Notes under the pieces: generated by a model | What the model saw: only the letters and a program-made list of their open reading frames with translations | The model's database searches: none | What the model was told of the DNA's origin: nothing | Program-made: the position numbers and the translations under genes | Source: Saccharopolyspora phatthalungensis | GTDB lineage: Bacteria; Actinomycetota; Actinomycetes; Mycobacteriales; Pseudonocardiaceae | Direction: 5' to 3' | Assembly (NCBI RefSeq): GCF_014203395.1 | Contig: NZ_JACHIW010000001.1 | Coordinates: 372,001-436,000, forward strand | DNA length: 64,000 bases | In this document: positions 39,417 through 48,159 of the stretch, in pieces | Numbering within the stretch: position 1 is the stretch's first letter | Layout of the letters: the number at the start of each line of letters is the position of its first letter

Positions 39417-40241
39417 TCACCCTCGGCGCTGATACACCGCCACCGTGACCGATGCGGTCGGTGTGACCGGCTTCGGCAGGGCGGCGATGCGGGATCGCAG
39501 GTCCTCGGCGCTGGCGTGCCAGGCGCTGGGGCCCATCGCCACCACCGCCTCGGCCGCCGGCTCGCCCAGGGACAACCGGAACTCGCGGATCTGCTGCGAC
39601 ACCAGATCGAACCGGTCGGCGAGCTGCTCGGTCAACCGCTCCTGCTTGCGCTCGTCCACGCTGAGCAGCCCGAGCGCGGACACCAGGTCGGCGAGGTGGC
39701 CGGGATTCGGGACGACCACCACCAGCAACCCGCCGGGACGCAGCACCCGGTGCATCTCGACGGCGTTGCGCGGCGCGAAGACGTTCAGCACCGCCGACGC
39801 CGCGCCGCTGCGCACCGGCAGCGTCTGCCAGGCATCGGCCACCACCGCACCCAGGCGTGGATGTGCCTTCGCTGCGCGGCGGCAAGCGTACTTGGAGACG
39901 TCCAGCGCGACCCCGACCCGGTCGGATTCCGCCAGGGCTCGGGCCAGGTAGTAACCCGTGCCCGCCCCCACGTCCACCACGCAGCCCTCAACGGGGGACA
40001 TCGCCGAGGCCACCGCATCGGCGATCGGAGCATAGTGGCCCGCGTCAAGGAACTCCGCCCGTGCCGCCACCATCGCCGCCGTGTCACCGACGACCCGGCT
40101 CTTGCCGGACACCAGGCTCACGTAGCCCTGCCGGGCGATGTCGAACACATGGTTCGTCGCGCAACGCAGGCTGTTGCCCGCCCGGTCCAGGTTCGAACCA
40201 CAATGCGGACAGGCCAGCACCGCCACCACGTCGTCCAGCAA
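39417..40241 (-). CDS. RlmA-like 23S rRNA (guanine-N1) methyltransferase
   Basis: 274 residues. The N-terminal zinc finger (CPHCGSNL with CATNHVFD) is followed by the RlmA-type linker ARQGYVSLVSG, a SAM-binding Rossmann fold (VVDVGAGTGYYLARAL) and a C-terminal strand region. RlmA-type enzymes methylate G745 or G748 of 23S rRNA, and one branch (TlrB) gives resistance to tylosin-type macrolides. The start is TTG with GGAGG 6 bases upstream. It is convergent with the aldehyde dehydrogenase and divergent from the LMF gene. Target site cannot be read from sequence. Confidence 0.88.
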   Translation of the reverse strand: MLDDVVAVLACPHCGSNLDRAGNSLRCATNHVFDIARQGYVSLVSGKSRVVGDTAAMVAARAEFLDAGHYAPIADAVASAMSPVEGCVVDVGAGTGYYLARALAESDRVGVALDVSKYACRRAAKAHPRLGAVVADAWQTLPVRSGAASAVLNVFAPRNAVEMHRVLRPGGLLVVVVPNPGHLADLVSALGLLSVDERKQERLTEQLADRFDLVSQQIREFRLSLGEPAAEAVVAMGPSAWHASAEDLRSRIAALPKPVTPTASVTVAVYQRRG

Positions 40242-40294
40242 GCTCGCCCTCCACAGCGTCGGTAGGCGATTCTAGAAGCCGTCGACGGGCTGAG

Positions 40295-41719
40295 ATGGTG
40301 GGGAGGATGTGGGACTGGTTTTCGGCGCCCGACTACTGGGCCGCGCGGTTCGCGGTGCAGCACCTGCTCGCGATCGGATACCTGGTGGGTTTCCTCAGCG
40401 CGGCGCGCCAGTTCCGGGGCTTGCTGGGAGAACGCGGCCTGACACCGATCCCCCGATTCCTCGCGCACGTCCCCTTCAGCCAATCGCCGAGCCTGTTCTA
40501 CCTGCATTACTCCGACCGGTTCTTCGCGGGCGTCTCCTGGGCCGGGGTGATCGGCAGCTTGCTGGCGCTGGTCGTCGACCGCGCACCACTGTGGGCGTGG
40601 ATCGTGCTCTGGCTGGTGTTGTGGCTGCTGTACCTGTCGATCGTCAACGTCGGGCAGATCTGGTACTCGTTCGGCTGGGAATCGCTGCTGCTGGAGACGG
40701 GATTCCTGGCGATCTTCCTCGGCCCCGGATCCATCGAACCGCCCGCGCCGGTGCTGTGGCTGCTGTGCTGGCTGCTGTTCCGCGTGGAGTTCGGGGCCGG
40801 GCTGATCAAGCTTCGCGGCGATTCCTGCTGGCGGGACTTCACCGCGCTGTACTACCACCACGAGACGCAGCCGATGCCCGGCCCGCTGAGCCGCTGGTTC
40901 CACCGGCTGCCGCGTCCGCTGCACAAGGTCGAAGTGGTGGCCAACCACGGTGCGCAACTCGTCGTGCCTTTCCTGCTCTTCGCCCCGCAACCGGCCGCGA
41001 CCGTGGCCGCGTTGATCATCGTGGCGACGCAGGGCTGGTTGATGGTCAGCGGGAACTTCGCCTGGCTGAACCTGCTGACCATCACGCTGGCGTTCTCGGC
41101 GATGGGCTCTTGGCTGCTGCACTGGGTGACGCCCGACCCGCCGCCGCCGACCGACCCGCCACGATGGTTCGTCACGGCGGTGCTGGCCGTGACGGTCGTC
41201 TTCGTGGTGCTCAGCTACTGGCCGGTGCGCAACATGCTGGGGCAGCGGCAGGTGATGAACCGCAGCTTCAACAAGCTGCACCTGGGCAACACCTACGGCG
41301 CTTTCGGCAGCATGACGCGGACCCGCTACGAGGTGATCTTCGAAGGCGCGGCCGATTCCGGCGCCGACTGGCTGGAGTACGAGTTCAAGGGCAAGCCCGG
41401 CGACCCGCGCCGACGACCGCCGCAGGTCGCGCCCTACCACCTCCGCCTGGACTGGCTGATGTGGTTCCTCGCGATCTCCCCGAGCTACGGCCGGACTTGG
41501 CTGCCGAAACTGGTGGAAGCGTTGCTGCGCAACGAAGCACACGTCCTTAGGCTGCTGCGCCACAACCCGTTCCCGGAGTCGCCACCGATGCTCGTCCGGG
41601 CCGAGCTATACCGCTACCGCTTCACGACCCGGGCCGAACGCCGGGAGACCGGCGCCTACTGGATGCGAAGCCGCGTCGGCGACTTCCTCCCGCCGCTGGC
41701 CCTGGAAGACCTTGAATAA
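40295..41719 (+). CDS. Lipase maturation factor (LMF1/LMF2-like) family membrane protein
   Basis: About 474 residues with roughly seven or eight membrane helices. Family landmarks include WFSAPDYWAARFAVQHLLAIGYLVGF near the N-terminus, FGWESLLLETGFLAIFLGP, LLFRVEFGAGLIKLRGDSCWRD and LNLLTITL, and the conserved NTYGAFGSMTRTRYEVIFEG in the C-terminal domain. In animals LMF1 matures lipases in the ER; the bacterial role is not established. Starts at 40295 and 40307 (MWDWFSAPDYW) are both possible. Confidence 0.9.
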   Translation: MVGRMWDWFSAPDYWAARFAVQHLLAIGYLVGFLSAARQFRGLLGERGLTPIPRFLAHVPFSQSPSLFYLHYSDRFFAGVSWAGVIGSLLALVVDRAPLWAWIVLWLVLWLLYLSIVNVGQIWYSFGWESLLLETGFLAIFLGPGSIEPPAPVLWLLCWLLFRVEFGAGLIKLRGDSCWRDFTALYYHHETQPMPGPLSRWFHRLPRPLHKVEVVANHGAQLVVPFLLFAPQPAATVAALIIVATQGWLMVSGNFAWLNLLTITLAFSAMGSWLLHWVTPDPPPPTDPPRWFVTAVLAVTVVFVVLSYWPVRNMLGQRQVMNRSFNKLHLGNTYGAFGSMTRTRYEVIFEGAADSGADWLEYEFKGKPGDPRRRPPQVAPYHLRLDWLMWFLAISPSYGRTWLPKLVEALLRNEAHVLRLLRHNPFPESPPMLVRAELYRYRFTTRAERRETGAYWMRSRVGDFLPPLALEDLE

Positions 41720-41744
41720 AGCCCCTTTTCCGGGATCGACGTGC

Positions 41745-42227
41745 TCAGCCCTTGGCGGCTTCTTCCAGGGCCGCGATGTCGATCTTGCTCATGGCGAGCA
41801 TCGCCTTCATGACCCGGGCGGCCTTGGCCTCGTCGGGGTCGGTCACCAGTTCCAGCAGCCTGCGCGGGGTGACCTGCCAGGACAGGCCGTACTTGTCCTT
41901 CAGCCAGCCGCAGGGCCCGTGCTCGCCGCCCTCGCCGAGCCGCTGCCATAGCCGGTCGACTTCTTCCTGCGACCCGCAGGTCACCTCCAGCGAGATCGCT
42001 TCGGTGAACTTGAACTGCGGGCCGCCGTTGATACCGACGAACTGCTGCCCGGCGAGCTCGAACACCACGAGCATGACCGTGCCCGGCTCACCCGGCCCGG
42101 CTTCGCCGTAGCGCTGCACCTCCAGCACTCGCGAGTCGTCGAAGATCCCGGCGTAGTACTCGGCGGCCTCCTCGGCCTCGGTGTCGAACCACAGGTTGGG
42201 GGTGATCTTCTGCTTGATCTCGTACAT
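41745..42227 (-). CDS. VOC-superfamily protein (PhnB-like)
   Basis: 160 residues from the ATG at 42227 (MYEIKQKITPNLWFDTEAEEAAEYYAGIF), with a GGGAG box upstream. The PhnB/3-demethylubiquinone-methyltransferase-like domain shows FELAGQQFVGINGGPQFKFTEAISLEV and the late GWLKDKYGLSWQVTP. Members are small beta-alpha-beta proteins of varied function, often annotated as glyoxalase-like. It converges on the LMF gene and lies downstream of tmsB, about 110 bp away, on the same strand. Confidence 0.9.
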   Translation of the reverse strand: MYEIKQKITPNLWFDTEAEEAAEYYAGIFDDSRVLEVQRYGEAGPGEPGTVMLVVFELAGQQFVGINGGPQFKFTEAISLEVTCGSQEEVDRLWQRLGEGGEHGPCGWLKDKYGLSWQVTPRRLLELVTDPDEAKAARVMKAMLAMSKIDIAALEEAAKG

Positions 42228-42334
42228 GACCGTCTCCCGTCTGGTCGCCGCCCTCATGCTGGCCACAGACAGGTAGACCGGCCACCGCGGGAAAACTCAT
42301 CGCAAGCTCCCAGCTCGCCCTTCGCCGGCACGCC

Positions 42335-43564
42335 TCACCAGGACGGGCGCAGCGGGTAGTGCGCGTCGGTGCCGTCCAGGCGGACGCCGAGAACCTGGTG
42401 CAGCTGGACGACGTTGCGTTCGAAGCCCAATTGGCAAGCCGCCATGTAGAGCCGCCACACGCGTGCCCGTTGGAGACCGACCTCCGCGACCGCCTCGTCC
42501 CAGTGCTCCTCCAGGTTCCGGCACCATCCGGCCAGCGTCAGCGCGTAGTGCTCCCGCAGGTTCTCCTCGTGACGCACCTCGAAGCCGTTGTCGTTCATCG
42601 CCGACACCAGCGTGCCCACCGGCTCCAGCTCGCCGTCCGGGAAGACGTAGCGGCCGATGAATTTGCCCGGCCGCGAGCCGTGGCTGCCGTCCGGGCGGGT
42701 GATGCAGTGGTTGAGCAGTCGCCCGCCGGGGAGCAGCTTGCCGGCCAGGAACGAGAAGTAGTCCGGCAACTGCGCCAGGCCGATGTGCTCGGTGAGCCCG
42801 ATCGAGCTGACCGCGTCGAAGCCGGTCTCGGTGACGTCGCGGTAGTCCACGTGGCGCACCTCGGCGACGTCGGCCAGCCCGCGCTCGGCGATGGCCTTCT
42901 GCGCCCACTGCGCCTGCTGCCGCGACAGCGTCACGCCGAGCGCACGCACCCCGTAGTGCTCGGCCGCATGCATCACCATGCCGCCCCAGCCGCAGCCGAC
43001 ATCGAGCAGCCGCATGCCCTCCCGCAGCCCGAGCTTGCGCGCCACCAAGTCGTGCTTGGCGAACTGCGCCTCCTCCAAAGTGGACGTCGCCTCGGGGTAC
43101 ACGGCGCAGGTATAGGCCATCGACGGGCCCAGCACCCACTCGTAGAACCGGTTGGACACGTCATAGTGGTAGGAGATCGACTTGCTGTCGCGGCGCTTCG
43201 AGTGCCGCGAGCCGCGCGGGCGGTGCTCGACCGCCGGCGGACCCACCGGCCACCACAGCCGGTACCCGGCGAGCTTCACCGCCAGCTCGCGCCGCAGGTT
43301 CGGCGGGATGTCGTTGAGCGCGACCGCCGGGAAAGCGGCCAGCGCGGTGTACATGTCGCCGTGCACCTCGATCGCGCCGGAGACGTAGCCCCGCGCCAGA
43401 CCGAGCTCACCTGGTGCGGCGGCGAGATGCGAAAGCGCCAGCGGCGACCGGATCTCCACGCACACCTGTGCCCCGGACTCGCCGGCCCGGCTGCCGTCGA
43501 AGGCGCGGATCTCCACCGAGACATCGCTTCCGAGGATGCGCGCGAACACCTCTGCCCAGCCCAT
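42335..43564 (-). CDS. tmsB: Fatty-acid methyltransferase TmsB (cyclopropane synthase family)
   Basis: 409 residues. SAM motif LLDVGCGWGG, the active-site Cys in YTCAVYP, the Glu-His in LTEHIG and the late Tyr region identify the cyclopropane/methylene fatty-acyl phospholipid synthase family. It lies 22 bp downstream of a DHCR24-like FAD oxidoreductase. This pairing is the signature of 10-methyl branched fatty acid (tuberculostearic) synthesis, in which TmsB methylenates oleoyl-phospholipid and TmsA reduces the product. Confidence 0.88.
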   Translation of the reverse strand: MGWAEVFARILGSDVSVEIRAFDGSRAGESGAQVCVEIRSPLALSHLAAAPGELGLARGYVSGAIEVHGDMYTALAAFPAVALNDIPPNLRRELAVKLAGYRLWWPVGPPAVEHRPRGSRHSKRRDSKSISYHYDVSNRFYEWVLGPSMAYTCAVYPEATSTLEEAQFAKHDLVARKLGLREGMRLLDVGCGWGGMVMHAAEHYGVRALGVTLSRQQAQWAQKAIAERGLADVAEVRHVDYRDVTETGFDAVSSIGLTEHIGLAQLPDYFSFLAGKLLPGGRLLNHCITRPDGSHGSRPGKFIGRYVFPDGELEPVGTLVSAMNDNGFEVRHEENLREHYALTLAGWCRNLEEHWDEAVAEVGLQRARVWRLYMAACQLGFERNVVQLHQVLGVRLDGTDAHYPLRPSW

Positions 43565-43586
43565 CAGCGGATCTCCTTCCTGCTGC

Positions 43587-44966
43587 TCACTTCTCCCCCA
43601 CGCATTTCTCGTACAACCCGGGAAGCCGGTCCTTCGGGTCGTACCGCTCCTTCAGCCGCTGGTAGGCGGGCCGGTTGTAGAGCTGCCAGAACTCGGCCTC
43701 GTCGAAGTAGGAGTCGGAGTACAGCGACTTGTGCCCATCCAGTTCGGTCACCGCGCGCTCGATGGCCCGGTTGTGCCGCCCGGGCGCCTCGCCGGGTTTC
43801 AGCGGCACCGTGGCCCAGAAGCCGACGTTGACGTACAAGGTGTCCGGGTCCATCGGGTACAGCGGCCAGCCCGTGGGGTCGCGCAACTGCACCGGGCACA
43901 GCCAGATCGGGCTGATGCCGATGTCGCGGTGGAAGAACTCCAGGAATTCCGGCAGCCGGTCGACCGGGATCTCCACGTCCTGGATGACCGGCTCGTTGCG
44001 GCCCTTGCCGCGCAGCACCGCGAGCCGGTCGGTCACCGCGTGGCGGCGGTCCCAGGCCACGATCTTGCGGTAGACGTCGGACCGGCGGTAGCGCTGCGGC
44101 CAGAACCGGCGGACGAGCGGGTGCTGCGCGCCGAGCGCGCGGGAACACCAGAACCAGTCGGTGTCCCAGCGCCACAGGTAGTCGTGGATGTTCAGGTAGT
44201 CGGCCTGCCGCTGCCGGATGGACCGATAGTAGATCTGTTGCCCGGTGTAGTCGCTGGCGAACGGCGCGTGGTCCACATAGGACCCCAGCGTCAGGTATTG
44301 CTCGCGGGGACTGAACACGGTGCCGTCGAGGAAGTCGACGGGGTGCCCGTCGAAGCTCCGGTCACGGCAGATCTCCGCGATCGCGGTGGCGCACTCCCGC
44401 GCCGAGCCGAACCGCACGTGCCGCAGCCGGACGTACGGCTTGACCTGCTCCAGCTCGATCTCCAGCCGCAGCGCGTAGCCCAAGGTGCCGTAGGAATTGG
44501 GAAAGCCCCGAAACAACTCGGCGTGCTCGTTGTCCGGCCGGGCCCGGACCACCTCGCCGGCGCCGGTGAGGATCTCCATCTCCCGCACCGATTCATGCGG
44601 GAGACCGCTGCGAAACGAGGTGGACTCGATGCCCAGCCCGGCGACCGCGCCGCCTAGCGTGATGGTCTTGAGCTGCGGCACCACCATCGGGAGGTGCCCG
44701 GACGGAAGCAGGGCGTCGACGATGCTCTCGTAGGTCGCCATGCCCTGCACCTGCGCGGTGTGGCCGGCGGAATCCACCTCCAGCACCCGGTTGAACCGCC
44801 CGACGTCCAGTCCCGGACTGTCCGACGGCGCGCGGAAGCGGAAGAGGTTCGAGGTCGGCTTGGCCAGGCGCACCGGCGCGCCGGCGGGCAGTCGCCCGTA
44901 CTGCGCCACCAGAGCGGTTACTTCGTCGGAATGGCTTCCTGCCGCGACTGTTCCCCGATCGCCCAT
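43587..44966 (-). CDS. tmsA: FAD-binding oxidoreductase TmsA (10-methylene to 10-methyl acyl reductase)
   Basis: 459 residues. FAD-binding-4 (PCMH) domain with HLPMVVPQLKTITLGGAVAGLGIESTSFRSGLPHESV and NSYGTLGYALRLEIEL, followed by a DHCR24-like C-terminal half. In the 10-methyl fatty acid pathway TmsA reduces the methylene group added by TmsB using NADPH. It is the first gene of tmsA-tmsB. No tmsC-like small gene was seen nearby. Confidence 0.87.
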   Translation of the reverse strand: MGDRGTVAAGSHSDEVTALVAQYGRLPAGAPVRLAKPTSNLFRFRAPSDSPGLDVGRFNRVLEVDSAGHTAQVQGMATYESIVDALLPSGHLPMVVPQLKTITLGGAVAGLGIESTSFRSGLPHESVREMEILTGAGEVVRARPDNEHAELFRGFPNSYGTLGYALRLEIELEQVKPYVRLRHVRFGSARECATAIAEICRDRSFDGHPVDFLDGTVFSPREQYLTLGSYVDHAPFASDYTGQQIYYRSIRQRQADYLNIHDYLWRWDTDWFWCSRALGAQHPLVRRFWPQRYRRSDVYRKIVAWDRRHAVTDRLAVLRGKGRNEPVIQDVEIPVDRLPEFLEFFHRDIGISPIWLCPVQLRDPTGWPLYPMDPDTLYVNVGFWATVPLKPGEAPGRHNRAIERAVTELDGHKSLYSDSYFDEAEFWQLYNRPAYQRLKERYDPKDRLPGLYEKCVGEK

Positions 44967-45523
44967 GCCTCGACTCTATTGCCGGTCCAGCCCGCAGGCA
45001 TCCCGCTTTACCTGGAGCTAACAGCACCGCAAGACGGACAAAAGGTACAAAATTCTTGATCAACCCCGTTGTCCTCGTCCACCGGAGACCGCAAAACGCC
45101 AGGTGATCGACGGCGGGTGATCACTTACCAGACATGCTTGCTTGCCGCATGCAAGCACAGCGGGATTTCGATCACATTGACTCCAATCATGGCCTTCGCA
45201 TCACGCCGGGGCTCGCTTCGGGTGGACACCGCCGCGAAAACTAACGATTGCCACGCCGCATGGTCACGGATCGCTACCGAAGGCGTTGCGCTGTGAAGCG
45301 GGATTCAAGAGCTCACCGCAAATTTTGTCCGATCGGCTAAGCTCAACCCGAAACTATCGTCCAAGCTCACAACCTGATCGCGTATCTCAGCCACGTAGGT
45401 TTCGCCGCAACGTGCAAACCCATCGGTGATGCAGGACACGGAAGACGTTGCGCGGGACGTCCCCCGGCCGGATCACGCCATGTACGTACCCTTTCGCGCA
45501 GAACAAATGCATCGGGAGAAGCC
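44967..45523. other. Intergenic region between tmsA and the amino-acid permease
   Basis: About 560 bases. One short open frame on the plus strand (45069-45296) lacks coding character. The region holds divergent promoters for tmsA and the permease and is AT-richer than surrounding DNA. No known RNA or operator was recognised. Confidence 0.45.
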
Positions 45524-46975
45524 GTGACCACACCAAGTCTCCAATCCGGGCGGGGGATATTCCGCCGCAAGCCGATCGATTCGATCATCGAGGACGGCGG
45601 TGACACCGGCCTGCAGCGCTCGCTGGGCCTGTGGCAGCTCACCGCGATCGGCGTCGGCGGCATCATCGGTGCCGGAATCTTCTCCCTGGCCGGTGCCGTG
45701 GCCAACGAGAAGGCCGGGCCCGCGGTGCTTATCTCGTTCCTGATCGCGGGCATCGCCAGTGCGGCCGCCGCGTTCTCCTACGCGGAGTTCGCGGGCATGA
45801 TTCCCAAGGCCGGTTCGGCCTACACCTACGGCTACGCGGTGCTCGGCGAGGTCGTCGGCTGGCTGATCGGCTGGGACCTGCTGCTGGAGTACACCGCGAT
45901 CGTCGCGGTGGTCGCCATCGGCATCTCCGGGTACTTCAACGACCTGCTCGGCTTCCTCGGCATCGACCTGCCGACGTGGATGATGGGCGCACCCGGCACC
46001 GAGGCCGGAGCCGCCCCACCCGGCAGCTACAAGATCAACCTCTTTGCCGCACTGCTGTGCCTGCTGATCGCTTTCATCCTCAACCAGGGCATGAAGAGTG
46101 CGGCGCGCTTCGAGACGCTGCTGGTGTACCTGAAGGTCGCCGTGGTCCTGGTCGTGATCGTCGTCGGCGCGTTCCACATCAACGCCGGCAACTACAACCC
46201 GTTCTTCCCCTTCGGCATGAGCGGGGCGTTCGCCGGGGCGGCGACGGTGTTCTTCGCGGTATTCGGCTACGACGCGATGAGCACGGCCGCCGAGGAGTCC
46301 AAGGACGCCCAGCGGCACATGCCGAAGGCGATCATTTACTCGCTCGCCATCTCGATGGTGCTCTACGTGCTGGCATGCCTGGTGCTCACCGGCATGATCC
46401 CGTACCAGCAGATCAGCGCCGAGAGCGCCTTCTCCACCGCCTTCGCCGACGTCGGCCTGCCGGTGCTGGGCGCGATCATCGCGGTCGGCGCGATCCTGGG
46501 CATCCTCACCGTGCTGTTCACCTTCATGCTCGGCGTGACCCGGGTGGGCTTCGCGATGAGCCGGGACGGCCTGCTGCCGAAGTGGTTCGGCAAGACCCAC
46601 CCGGTGCGCAAGGTGCCGAGCCGGTTCACCTGGCTCATCGGCATCGCCTCGGCGCTGATCGCCGGCCTGCTCCCGATCGGCGAGGCCGCGGAGCTGACCA
46701 ACATCGGCATCCTGCTGGCGTTCGTGATCGTGTGCGCCGCGGTGATCGTGCTGCGCTACAAGCGGCCGGACCTGCCGCGCGGGTTCAAGTGCCCCGGCAT
46801 GCCGATCGTGCCGATCATCGGCATCGTGTTCTCGATCTGGCTGGTCACCTTCCTGGAGCCGTTGACCTGGCTGCGGTTCGCCGGCTGGTTCGTCGTCGGC
46901 CTGGTGATCTACTTCGCCTACGGGTACCGCAATTCCAAGCTCAACGAGCCCGCCTCCGGCGAGCTGCAGAACTGA
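45524..46975 (+). CDS. APC-superfamily amino-acid permease (cationic amino-acid transporter type)
   Basis: 483 residues with 12 predicted membrane helices. TM1 has the substrate-loop motif GVGGIIGAGIFSLAG, and the YGYAVLGEVVGWLIGWDLLLEY and FGYDAMSTAAEESKDAQRHMPKAI segments match YfnA/CAT-type permeases. Start is GTG with GGGAGAA upstream. The exact amino acid is not determined. It is followed by a strong terminator. Confidence 0.94.
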   Translation: MTTPSLQSGRGIFRRKPIDSIIEDGGDTGLQRSLGLWQLTAIGVGGIIGAGIFSLAGAVANEKAGPAVLISFLIAGIASAAAAFSYAEFAGMIPKAGSAYTYGYAVLGEVVGWLIGWDLLLEYTAIVAVVAIGISGYFNDLLGFLGIDLPTWMMGAPGTEAGAAPPGSYKINLFAALLCLLIAFILNQGMKSAARFETLLVYLKVAVVLVVIVVGAFHINAGNYNPFFPFGMSGAFAGAATVFFAVFGYDAMSTAAEESKDAQRHMPKAIIYSLAISMVLYVLACLVLTGMIPYQQISAESAFSTAFADVGLPVLGAIIAVGAILGILTVLFTFMLGVTRVGFAMSRDGLLPKWFGKTHPVRKVPSRFTWLIGIASALIAGLLPIGEAAELTNIGILLAFVIVCAAVIVLRYKRPDLPRGFKCPGMPIVPIIGIVFSIWLVTFLEPLTWLRFAGWFVVGLVIYFAYGYRNSKLNEPASGELQN

Positions 46976-46990
46976 CCCGCTGAACCCCGG

Positions 46991-47026
46991 AACGCCGGAC
47001 GACGCTCTCCAGCGCCGTCCGGCGTT
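46991..47026 (+). terminator. Terminator after the amino-acid permease
   Basis: A perfect 11-bp stem (AACGCCGGACG / CGTCCGGCGTT) with a 14-base loop, followed by TCGTCGTT, begins 15 bases after the permease stop. Confidence 0.8.
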
Positions 47027-47214
47027 TCGTCGTTCCGGCGGTGATTTCAAGGAAATCGGCGGGTTGTTCGCCGTTGAAATCGCCACTCGCGATCGATCAA
47101 GGGTGTTCCGTCCGTCTCAGCGTGCAGTGGGTCACAGCGTCGCGCGCCTTCCGCGGCCTAGGGTTCGCGGTTGTCTGAATATTTCCTGTCGGGCCTCAAC
47201 GCCGAGGGGTGCTT

Positions 47215-48147
47215 GTGACGCGCGTACGCGAACTGAGCCCGTATGTCGAGTTGCACCGCGCGCAGTGGCGGGAACTGCGGGATTCCCTACCTCTTCCGCT
47301 GACCGAGGACGAGCTCGTCGCCCTGCGCGGCCTCGGCGATCCCGTCGACCTCGCCGAGGTCGCCGACGTCTACCTGCCGCTGTCGCGGCTGATCAGCCTC
47401 CAGGTCGCCGCCCGCCAGCGGCTGCACGAAACCACCACGACGTTTCTCGGCGAAGAGACGCGCGGCACGAAGGTGCCGTTCGTGATCGGCATCGCGGGCA
47501 GCGTCGCGGTCGGCAAGTCGACCACCGCGCGGATCCTGCGCGCCCTGCTGGCCCGCTGGCCCGACCACCCGCGGGTCGACCTGGTCACCACCGACGGCTT
47601 CCTTTACCCGAAGGCCGAGCTGATGCGCCGCGGCCTAATGCACCGCAAGGGCTTCCCCGAAAGCTACGACCGGCGGGCGCTGCTGCGCTTCGTCACCGAG
47701 GTCAAATCCGGTGCGCCGGAGGTGAGCGCGCCGGTCTACTCCCACGTCGCCTACGACATCCTGGCCGGTGAGCAGCACGTGGTCCGCAAGCCGGACATCC
47801 TGATCATCGAGGGCCTGAACGTGCTGCAGCCCGGTCCCAGCCTGGCCGTGTCGGACCTGTTCGACTTCTCCATCTACGTCGACGCGCACACCGAGCACAT
47901 CGCCCGCTGGTACACCGATCGCTTCCTGGCGCTGCGCCACACGGCGTTCGCGAACCCGAACTCCCACTTTCACCACTTCGCCCAGCTTTCCGACGAGGAA
48001 GCCCGCGCCGAAGCCGATCACCTGTGGCGCACGATCAACGAACCGAACCTGCTGGACAACATCCTGCCCACCCGCCCGCGAGCGACGCTGGTGCTGCGCA
48101 AGGACATCGACCACTCCATCAACAGGGTCCGCCTCCGCAAGCTCTGA
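47215..48147 (+). CDS. coaA: Type I pantothenate kinase
   Basis: 310 residues. ATP-dependent phosphorylation of pantothenate is the first committed step of coenzyme A synthesis. The P-loop is [13 protein letters not shown], followed by [22 protein letters not shown] and IIEGLNVLQ. Start at the GTG 47215, with GAGGGG 5 bases upstream; a GTG two codons earlier is less well placed. Single-gene unit. Confidence 0.97.
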   Translation: MTRVRELSPYVELHRAQWRELRDSLPLPLTEDELVALRGLGDPVDLAEVADVYLPLSRLISLQVAARQRLHETTTTFLGEETRGTKVPFVIGIAGSVAVGKSTTARILRALLARWPDHPRVDLVTTDGFLYPKAELMRRGLMHRKGFPESYDRRALLRFVTEVKSGAPEVSAPVYSHVAYDILAGEQHVVRKPDILIIEGLNVLQPGPSLAVSDLFDFSIYVDAHTEHIARWYTDRFLALRHTAFANPNSHFHHFAQLSDEEARAEADHLWRTINEPNLLDNILPTRPRATLVLRKDIDHSINRVRLRKL

Positions 48148-48159
48148 CCGGCCGTGACT

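Noticed and set aside
45069..45296. 75-codon plus-strand frame in the tmsA-permease gap
   Set aside because: No ribosome-binding site, atypical composition and no recognisable similarity.
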